Of a DNA stretch of 19,633 nt, positions 6,318 through 11,900 are shown one piece after another. Under the pieces are notes generated by a model. The model worked only from the letters and a program-made list of their open reading frames with translations. It did not search any database and was not told the origin of the DNA. The translations under genes were made by a program, and so were the position numbers. The stretch is from Hyphomicrobiales bacterium. Lineage in GTDB: Bacteria; Pseudomonadota; Alphaproteobacteria; Rhizobiales; Aestuariivirgaceae. Numbering within the stretch: position 1 is the first letter of the stretch; each line of letters opens with the position of its first letter. The DNA lies in the NCBI GenBank assembly GCA_023266715.1, contig JAHFPK010000021.1, positions 1 to 19,633 on the forward strand, read 5' to 3'.

Positions 6318-6521
6318 ATGCCGGCAAGAATGATAAAATTTGGGTACATTTTTGAAGTAAATGGAATTCTGCATTTCGAAAATTTTCATGTAGACGGGAA
6401 TGACGAATTCCCAAACCCACAAGAGGCACTTCTTACCTTGGTGAGGGATAGAATTCAAAAGGAACTCGACATTCAGAAAGCAATTAAAGTGAATCATCTG
6501 TACATGCCTAACGTAGGATAG
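6318..6521 (+). CDS. Cassette-borne small protein, 67 aa
   Basis: The ATG at 6318 is preceded by AAGGAGA (6304-6310) with 7-base spacing and lies 22 bases after the GTTAGGC core of attC-like site A. The product is compact and soluble: a beta-like N terminus (IKFGYIFEVNGILHF), an acidic turn, then a long helix (NPQEALLTLVRDRIQKELD). Its last residues (YMPNVG) are encoded by the right border ATGCCTAACGT, so the gene fills the module exactly. No family recognised. Both ends meeting cassette borders is good evidence that this is the mobile cargo. Confidence 0.65.
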   Translation: MPARMIKFGYIFEVNGILHFENFHVDGNDEFPNPQEALLTLVRDRIQKELDIQKAIKVNHLYMPNVG

Positions 6522-6545
6522 ATGGCGAAGACGATGAATATCCTA
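6504..6545. repeat. Right border of module I
   Basis: ATGCCTAACGT (6504-6514) is identical to 8465-8475 in module II. In both, exactly 23 bases separate it from ATATCCT (6538-6544 here), and several bases in the spacer also match. TAGGATA (6514-6520) pairs with TATCCTA (6539-6545). On the minus strand it reads as a possible right half of an attC site ending ACGTTAGGC, with no left half present. Confidence 0.5.
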
Positions 6546-6710
6546 GCTGACCATCGCTTCCTCTGGCTTCTCGCCTTCTTCCTTGTGCTGGAAGGCTTGC
6601 AACTATTTCTGATTTGGTGCGGGTTGAGAGCAGCAAATAAAGATGGGATGAAGTATGAAATCTGCACCACGCATAAAGGGAAGAAAACTGTGATCTGGAG
6701 GATATTGTAA
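6522..6710 (+). CDS. Small membrane protein, 62 aa
   Basis: The ATG directly follows the TAG of the previous ORF; another in-frame ATG at 6534 is a possible start. The product has one strong membrane helix (about residues 14-34, LWLLAFFLVLEGLQLFLIW) and a basic C-terminal tail with KGKK. Its stop overlaps the next start (TAATG). It lies just outside the right border of module I, so its 5' end overlaps the border hairpin and may have been altered by the insertion. No family recognised. Confidence 0.5.
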   Translation: MAKTMNILADHRFLWLLAFFLVLEGLQLFLIWCGLRAANKDGMKYEICTTHKGKKTVIWRIL

Positions 6711-7141
6711 TGAAACTAACTGAACAAGAGCTGCGAGAAAATTTTGAGAGGTGGGCGCAAACTCAGTTTGAAACTCCAATTGATTTCTTTCATGAATGGC
6801 AAGGCAATTGTTATTTAAATGATGAATTTGATGCAATGTGGGAAGGCTTCAAAGCCTGCTACGCCATGATGCAGGATACTGTGGAGAATATTGTGATCGA
6901 GGATTTATCAAAATGGGAAACATTAAAGTGGGAAACATTTCCCAACGTAAATGTAAGCGTTTCACCATCAGTGAATAAAATGGAGACGCTTCCTATTATG
7001 GCTAAATGTGTAGATGTTGCAAGAACGCTCAACATTTACGTCGGTAAGCCTTATTCTATTAAATTCTTGGCAACAAGAACGGAAGAGGATGAATTCACTA
7101 TATCAAATCTAACTGTACTACTGGGAAAGACAAATGATTGA
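6710..7141 (+). CDS. Phage hypothetical protein with TEQELR...MQDT N-terminal motif, 143 aa
   Basis: The ATG overlaps the previous stop, with GGAGG (6697-6701) upstream. The first 60 residues contain TEQELRENFERW, then an aromatic region, then W-x-GFKACYAMMQDT. The same framework is found in the gene at 7237, so the two are paralogues. Small phage proteins with this helical F-x-x-W...W-x-x-A layout are widespread and uncharacterised. The C-terminal half (from about residue 75) is unrelated to the paralogue and looks beta-rich. Confidence 0.65.
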   Translation: MKLTEQELRENFERWAQTQFETPIDFFHEWQGNCYLNDEFDAMWEGFKACYAMMQDTVENIVIEDLSKWETLKWETFPNVNVSVSPSVNKMETLPIMAKCVDVARTLNIYVGKPYSIKFLATRTEEDEFTISNLTVLLGKTND

Positions 7142-7244
7142 TTGGCTAAAAATGCTTTTGTATTCTTTGTTGATTTCAAGATGGAGAAATAAAATGTCAA
7201 AGAAGAGAGTAATAGACGCTACTATGGAGAAAGACCATGACTGA
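7134..7244 (+). CDS. Tiny ORF, 36 aa or 16 aa, doubtful
   Basis: The frame opens at an ATG overlapping the previous stop and encodes a hydrophobic N terminus (MIDWLKMLLYSLLISRW). A second ATG at 7194 has GGAG at 7183-7186 with good spacing and would give MSKKRVIDATMEKDHD. Its end overlaps the next gene by 8 bases and contains that gene's ribosome site. It may be only a coupling leader. Confidence 0.25.
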   Translation: MIDWLKMLLYSLLISRWRNKMSKKRVIDATMEKDHD

Positions 7245-7572
7245 ACAGGAATTGCGGGTAAAGTTTGAGGAATGGTTATCAAACTTCAACAATCTTGATT
7301 TTAATGATGATAAGTTCAGTATCCTCGCATGGATTGGCTTCCAAGCCTGCTACACCATAATGCAGGATACTAATGCACAGGTTAAAGAGCTTATATTGTG
7401 TGGAGAAAGTATACGAGAGTTGCAAGCTCAACTCGCCCAATTCTCCAGTGAGCCGGTTGGTATTATGGGTGAAACTTATGGCACCCCATATCCCGATGGC
7501 TATCATGGTAATGTGATTAGCAAAACTGTTATTGAAAAACATATGCCACTCTACTCAAGGAAACTACCATGA
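7237..7572 (+). CDS. Paralogue of the 6710 gene, 111 aa
   Basis: The gene begins after GGAGAAAGACC, the same initiation sequence as at 3574. Residues 1-45 repeat the framework of the upstream protein (TEQELRVKFEEW, W-x-GFQACYTIMQDT), and a coiled-coil stretch follows (IRELQAQLAQF). The C terminus (VIEKHMPLYSRKLP) differs from its paralogue. The stop overlaps the next start by ATGA. A tandem duplication followed by divergence explains the pair. Function unknown. Confidence 0.65.
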   Translation: MTEQELRVKFEEWLSNFNNLDFNDDKFSILAWIGFQACYTIMQDTNAQVKELILCGESIRELQAQLAQFSSEPVGIMGETYGTPYPDGYHGNVISKTVIEKHMPLYSRKLP

Positions 7573-7949
7573 ACGTGATTGAACTGGCGAAGAAGGCAGG
7601 CGCTTCTAGTACCTATCGTGGGATTGAGGGATATCCATATGGAGAAGAATTTTCTTATGACAATCTTGAACAATTTGCCAAACTCATCCGCAAGGAAGTT
7701 ATGCTGGAGGCTGCTGAGATATGCAATAAAGAGCATTTGGTTGATCCATCCAAAGATGGCGGCGTGAACAAAGACCATTATGAACTCAAAGCAAAACTGA
7801 ATGCCACAGCTAGGGCGCGCCAGAAAAAACTGGACGAAAACGCGGCTATGGAAAATATGGAAACACATTCGGTTACTCTGTGGTGGATCGTCATTATTGC
7901 TCTGGCTTTAGTAATCGGGTCGCTGCTGATCGACCATTTTTTTAAGTAG
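7569..7949 (+). CDS. Phage small protein with C-terminal membrane anchor, 126 aa
   Basis: It starts in an ATGA overlap. The N-terminal 60 residues (IELAKKAGAS..., then LEQFAKLIRKEVMLEAAEICNKE) match in style a common phage accessory family in which an aromatic segment is followed by a helix of the form L-x-x-F-A-x-L-V/I-R. A charged linker follows (KLNATARARQKKLDENA), then a membrane helix near residues 102-123 (LWWIVIIALALVIGSLLI) and a short end. The tail anchor is unusual for that family and may be a fusion. Confidence 0.65.
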   Translation: MNVIELAKKAGASSTYRGIEGYPYGEEFSYDNLEQFAKLIRKEVMLEAAEICNKEHLVDPSKDGGVNKDHYELKAKLNATARARQKKLDENAAMENMETHSVTLWWIVIIALALVIGSLLIDHFFK

Positions 7950-7954
7950 CTGAA

Positions 7955-8194
7955 GTGCGCGTCGCAGAGGCACGGACAGACTCAGAAGAACTGGCGCGGC
8001 TACGCGCAGAAAATGCTGACTTGCGTCAGCGCGTGATAGTTAGGTGTGCAGATTGGCGGTTCTGTGATAACACAGAAAAATATACGGTAATCCAATACCC
8101 GCATAGTATGGAAAGACTAACAAGCACTGGTGATAGTCCAGCAGGGTGGAAGTATATAAGCAAACAAAATGCCCGATGCAGTCTGCACACCTAA
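7955..8194 (+). CDS. ORF reading from a coiled-coil segment into module II
   Basis: The only start is GTG at 7955, five bases after the preceding stop, without a good ribosome site. Residues 1-28 form a leucine-zipper-like coiled coil (ELARLRAENADLRQRV), typical of phage accessory proteins. At 8039 the frame enters module II (GTTAGGT) and becomes unrelated: a Cys-containing segment (VRCADWRFCDNTEKY) that ends at TAA 8192-8194 inside the attC-like core ACCTAAC. It is probably a phage gene truncated by cassette insertion and fused in frame to cassette sequence. Translation is uncertain. Confidence 0.4.
   Translation: MRVAEARTDSEELARLRAENADLRQRVIVRCADWRFCDNTEKYTVIQYPHSMERLTSTGDSPAGWKYISKQNARCSLHT
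8015..8030 (+). other. Hairpin beside the left border of module II
   Basis: GCTGAC (8015-8020) and GTCAGC (8025-8030) form a perfect 6-bp stem with loop TTGC, 8 bases before the GTTAGGT border. A hairpin also flanks the left border of module I. It lies inside a coding frame, so chance is possible. Confidence 0.3.
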
Positions 8195-8195
8195 C
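8039..8195 (+). repeat. 14-bp perfect inverted repeat bounding the first cargo of module II
   Basis: GTTAGGTGTGCAGA (8039-8052) and TCTGCACACCTAAC (8182-8195) are exact reverse complements, enclosing 129 bases. They delimit the first segment of module II, whose right end doubles as the left core of attC-like site C. This is twice the core length expected at cassette ends. Confidence 0.75.
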
Positions 8196-8281
8196 ATAGA
8201 GTTGAGGGGGCGCGCACTATGAAAGATGAGCAAGGAACGAACAACGCTTTTGCGCGCTCCCTCTCGAACTCCGGGTTAGGC
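8189..8281. repeat. attC-like recombination site C (93 bp)
   Basis: Core ACCTAAC (8189-8195) pairs with GTTAGGC (8275-8281) except at the outermost base. After a 3-base spacer on each side, 8199-8216 pairs with 8251-8271 over 18 perfect pairs. Exactly three bases bulge, all on the right arm: G8266, T8262 and T8258. The loop is 34 bases, as in site A. Classical attC bottom strands carry an extrahelical G and T eight positions apart; G8266 and T8258 fit this, which would make the window's plus strand the recombining strand. This is the strongest single attC candidate here. Confidence 0.72.
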
Positions 8282-8479
8282 TGGTGTCCTAGTTGCTTAC
8301 GTGTCGTTGAGAGTCTGCCAGCACCAGCAGAAGGAAGTTGTGTGCATTGCTGCAACCACTTGATGAAACTTGAGAGTGGAATTTGCCATGAAATAGGATG
8401 CTCTGGAATAGAACCTGATATGTGTAAAAACCATCCAGAGCAGTGTTCGATCATAAAAAAGTGTATGCCTAACGTGTAG
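8219..8479 (+). CDS. Cys-rich zinc-ribbon-like protein starting inside an attC-like site, 86 aa
   Basis: The ATG lies in the loop of attC-like site C, and its ribosome site (GAGGGGG, 8204-8210) is part of the hairpin arm, so the first 21 residues are encoded by the site itself. Past the site come C23-x2-C26 and C41-x2-C44, a zinc-ribbon arrangement, then further Cys and His (GICHEIGCSG, MCKNHPEQC). The end (MPNV) is encoded by the right border. No good later start is seen in frame. A minus-strand ORF covers 8191-8454, but its product is less convincing. Function unknown. Confidence 0.45.
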   Translation: MKDEQGTNNAFARSLSNSGLGWCPSCLRVVESLPAPAEGSCVHCCNHLMKLESGICHEIGCSGIEPDMCKNHPEQCSIIKKCMPNV

Positions 8480-8505
8480 TAGGCGGCAAAAACGCCACAT
8501 ATCCT
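8465..8505. repeat. Right border of module II
   Basis: ATGCCTAACGT (8465-8475), 23 bases, then ATATCCT (8499-8505) repeats the spacing and end sequences of the right border of module I (6504-6544). Within the spacer, GGCG (8482-8485) and CGCC (8493-8496) can form a small hairpin. It may be half of an attC-like site. Confidence 0.5.
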
Positions 8506-8560
8506 GACATTATTTTTGTAAGATTTTGATTGAACGTTTATTTATTTATAAAACAGGGCA

Positions 8561-8944
8561 ATGACTAACCTACTTCTTAAATATTCTCATCCATATTACG
8601 GATGGAATACCGCCCGTTGGGTATTTCTATTGGCAATGATCGTGTGGGGATGGCTGGCATGGGATTTATTCGACCAGCACCACATGCTGCAGATCAATGA
8701 ATCAACCAAGATAATTGTTCGCGATGAACGATTGCGGCAGTTATGGAACATGCTCGAACCAGTGTGCCCGGAAGATGTGGAAGCGGCAAAGCAGTTTGCC
8801 ATAGAGCGAGAGAAGAAGAAAAGGCGCCATAATAATAAAGTTAAATTCCGAGCAGACCAATCCCACCAGATTCAACAAGTCCACCAAAACGAATTATTTG
8901 GATCAAAGCCCCAAGCAGACCCGCCACTATCGCCGCAGCGATAA
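8561..8944 (+). CDS. Small membrane protein with basic cytoplasmic tail, 127 aa
   Basis: The ATG at 8561 follows an AT-rich 80-base gap and has only a weak AGGG just upstream. One Trp-rich membrane helix lies at about residues 18-38 (ARWVFLLAMIVWGWLAWDLF). Next come a helical segment with two possible redox residues (EPVCPEDVEAAKQFA), a run of basic residues (REKKKRRHNNK) and a Gln/Pro-rich end. It is the last plus-strand gene and converges on the giant minus-strand gene with a 21-base gap. No family identified. Confidence 0.6.
   Translation: MTNLLLKYSHPYYGWNTARWVFLLAMIVWGWLAWDLFDQHHMLQINESTKIIVRDERLRQLWNMLEPVCPEDVEAAKQFAIEREKKKRRHNNKVKFRADQSHQIQQVHQNELFGSKPQADPPLSPQR
8928..8943. terminator. 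Stem-loop near the convergence point
   Basis: TATCGC (8928-8933) and GCGATA (8938-8943) form a perfect 6-bp stem with loop CGCA at the end of the last plus-strand gene. No T-run follows on either strand, so it is at best a weak or factor-assisted terminator. Confidence 0.2.
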
Positions 8945-8965
8945 TGCAATGTACGATACGTTCCA

Positions 8966-11900
8966 TTATTTAGATAAAGCCCTGGCAAGCTGATCCTGTT
9001 TATCGCGGATCTGGTTTATCAAGATTTTCTTTTCATCCGGGGTTTTGTTGCTTTTCTCAATGAGTCTGGCACGCTCACCGAGCGCAGACATGTTGCGCTT
9101 CACCCTTTCCACAGATTTATACTTGCGTAATTTCTCGATATTGGCTTGTTGATATTCTCTGGCAGCCTTCTGGTTTCCTTCTTTCAGCATCATGCGCCAC
9201 GTACCATAGGCTTCCTCAAGTTCTCTGGCCTGGTCGTACATGGCTGTCACATATCGGCTATGCGATCCTTCCAATTCAGATACCATGCCGCCCGTACCAA
9301 ATTTCCAATAATCCAGTGCTGGCTTGGTGGGTTGATTCGATGCAGCCCTTACCAACATATCGGCCCCACCCACCACGAACGATCCAAGCCAACTGAAGTA
9401 TGCCCTAACAAGATGATCTATCTGCACTGGTGACAGGAAGTTATCTCCAGTTACCGTGTTCCCGGCTGTACTGATTCCGCGCGCAACCATGCTGGTGCTT
9501 TGCCGATAACGATAATCTGGGGCCAATTTCTCCATTCCCATTGTCTCAATAGGCCGTCCGGTAAACGAATCCTTGTTGGCATAGACATCAATGATCGGTT
9601 TCACCAGTTGAGGTATTGGGTTCATCGATAGTTGGTTGGACAGGTTATGTGCCAACGTATCTCTGAATCGTTCGCCGGTCATTTCCTTGTCGAATATAGC
9701 TTCGGCGCTGCGCTCAGCCAATGTAGCTATGGCCCCGATCTCAAACGGCTTTGGAATGCGGAATGCCTCACCGCCGATCTTGAACCACCAGTAATTATCC
9801 CGGTCCCAATCCTCGCGTTTCTTCCAGTCGTCGTCATCTCCATAAGCGGCCAGCAAAGCCAGCGATGCGACAGATACTGCCCCCAATACGATTGCGAAAC
9901 GAGCATTATCTTCTTTGGCTGCCCGGCCAAGTTTATACATGCCCTGCGCCCGAGCATTCATAAACGGAACAATCTGCGTCAGAAATCGAACTGAAGTCCA
10001 AGCACCCTGCATCGAGAAGTCCATCAAGTCCCTGGCCATCAAAGAAGCTGTGGCGTGATCCATGCCTTTTTCGATCATCTGATGATAGAGTGACAACCGA
10101 TTTATCTCTTCGCCCCGGTTGCCAAGTTCGTTGTAGGCGGTAAAGGCCGGCTCGATGTACTTGTCCACCATTGCCTGGACTTTGCTTTCATTGTCCAGGA
10201 TGTGGATATCTTTGGAGCCCGCCTTGATTAATTGACGCACCCGGCTTGCTTCGTTTCCTTCCAACATCGTGCCGAAGCGTATCAATCCACCACCGGCCAA
10301 GGCAGAGACATATTCTTGAGAAACAGTTTCTGCTTTGCGGTCGGTGAGTTTGTACCCTTCCTTGATATTCTTGCCGATGTTGTAGCTCAAATCTGCCGTA
10401 GCAATGGCCTGTACCGAGTCGCGGATGAGGTTTCGTACCTTGAAGAATGGGGAAGCAGTAACGCCTATAGTCAGCCAATGTTTCGTCGTAGACATGGCTT
10501 TCATGGCCGGCCCGCGCATACCGGCATATTCAAGGCTGGATATGGCAGTGAGTAGGTGCGCGTCTTCCACTTTATAATTTAACTTTTGCCCCTTGGCCAT
10601 CACCCAAACAGTGTTCTTTTCACCTGTCTCGGCTTTCCTGGCAACACCAGCTTTAACCGCGGCGTGGATTGTGAGGATGGCAGCCCTATTCTTCGCCGAG
10701 GCGTCGATCAGATGAGCCCAGTTCATCAGGGTATTGGATAGCAGGTCGTTCAGCTGCTGCTCGCCGCCCTTGAGTTTCTTGAAGGCTTCCTGACGAACAA
10801 CCCCGGATTTGATGTTCATCCCCCTGATTCCGCCTTCTTCTTCCATCATCCGGTAGAACGGGACATAGAATTCGTGCTCCCACAGATGGCGGCTTTCAGG
10901 ATCGATAAGCCCGGATTGCTCGGCTATGTCCAAAGCGTTCTTGTTGAACTCGTTGAATTTCTTGAGCGTATCGGCGTAAATCTTGGTGCGATCGCGGGTT
11001 ATGGATCCATCCGGCATGGTGTAGTCAAAATTCGTCATCCCATCAGATAGCGACTTGAACGCCGCAATATCCTCTGGGGTAAACAGTCTTTCCTTGCCTT
11101 CTGCGGCCAGTCTCTCTGCCCGGTTACCAGCTACCCAGCGCAGGAAGTCAGTGGATTCACGACCAATCGGGTAAAATACCTTGGCCAGCACCCCACCAGT
11201 GCGGTCGGCATCCGTAGCCCCATCCTTGATGGATAACTTGCCGTAGTTCATAAACGCCTCAAACGCGCCCGTAGCGCCCTTGGAAAGCCTCAGTAGGGTG
11301 TATGCTTTGGCAGACAGGTCTCTGACCGGCCTGAATTGATCTACAAGCCCCTGGGCGGCTTTCTTGCCTGCATCCTGCCAGATAGATTGCAGGTTTTCCT
11401 TGATCGTCTTTTCGGTTATCCGTGAGCCGGTCCTGTCCATTGCGGCCAGTTGTGCCGGGGTGTAATCGTCGCGGCCTTCGCCGATGATGCGGGGTGCTTT
11501 TGAGAACAGGATATTCGCATCGGTAGGTGAGAAGGTGCCACGATTACCGATGGCGGATTTTATTTGGGTTGGATTGAAGGCGATATATGAATCACTACTA
11601 GCAATACCATGCTCATACTTATTACGGTACACGATTCCATCGTAACCGGATGACTCAATGAGTGACTGAATTTCGCGCTCAGAATTCTCCCTTATCTTTT
11701 TAAGTCCTTCCTCAAGCTGTGGGCGCTTTGCTTCAATAATCTGCTCATATCCGTTCCTGTATTCCCACGTCTGCGCCTTCAAATTATGCCATTCGCCCCT
11801 GAGTTTCTTCAGGATTGAATCGCCTGTTTTTTTTGAAATGATGCCAGCGCGAACAAGTTCAGGGACAAGTTTATCGTAGCCCCAGCTTCCTACATCGTTC

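Larger units (their letters stand above)
5933..6514 (+). mobile_element. Integron-cassette-like module I
   Basis: From left to right: border GTTAGGC (5933), cargo ORF (5958-6269), full attC-like site (6210-6296), shared 12-mer GGGTTAGGCTGG (6288-6299), second cargo ORF (6318-6521), and right border ATGCCTAACGT (6504-6514). Both ORFs begin soon after a GTTAGGC with a clear ribosome site, as integron cassettes usually do. The module interrupts phage genes and differs in base composition from the left flank. No integron integrase gene is in the window, so this would be an array without integrase, or a related cassette system. Module II at 8039-8475 has the same order. Confidence 0.6.
8039..8475 (+). 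mobile_element. Integron-cassette-like module II
   Basis: Same order as module I: border GTTAGGT (8039), first cargo (to 8195), full attC-like site (8189-8281), 12-mer GGGTTAGGCTGG (8273-8284), second cargo ORF, and right border ATGCCTAACGT (8465-8475). The cargo sequences are unrelated to those of module I while the borders are shared, which is what interchangeable cassettes look like. No recombinase gene is visible nearby. Confidence 0.6.

Noticed and set aside
6303..6497. Minus-strand 64-codon ORF in module I
   Set aside because: Opposite the better plus-strand gene with a strong ribosome site; its composition looks like a shadow frame.
7936..7950. Run of seven T as a frameshift site joining the genes at 7569 and 7955
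   Set aside because: A -1 shift there runs straight into TAA at 7943, so it cannot connect the two frames.
8191..8454. Minus-strand 87-codon ORF across module II, starting 13 bases after a minus-strand GTTAGGC
   Set aside because: Fits the site polarity but lacks a ribosome site and has no recognisable motif, while the plus frame has paired CxxC motifs. Kept only as an alternative under the polarity finding.
8482..8496. GGCG/CGCC hairpin as an intrinsic terminator after module II
   Set aside because: Only 4 bp of stem and the T-rich stretch starts 14 bases further on; better explained as part of the module border.
5899..8505. Diversity-generating retroelement or CRISPR explanation for the repeated motifs
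   Set aside because: No reverse transcriptase, no template/variable repeat pair with A-specific changes, and no regularly spaced direct repeats.
8526..8552. TTGATT and TATAAA as a promoter before the gene at 8561
   Set aside because: The 15-base spacing is short and the -10 would sit only 8 bases before the start codon; the stretch is simply AT-rich.
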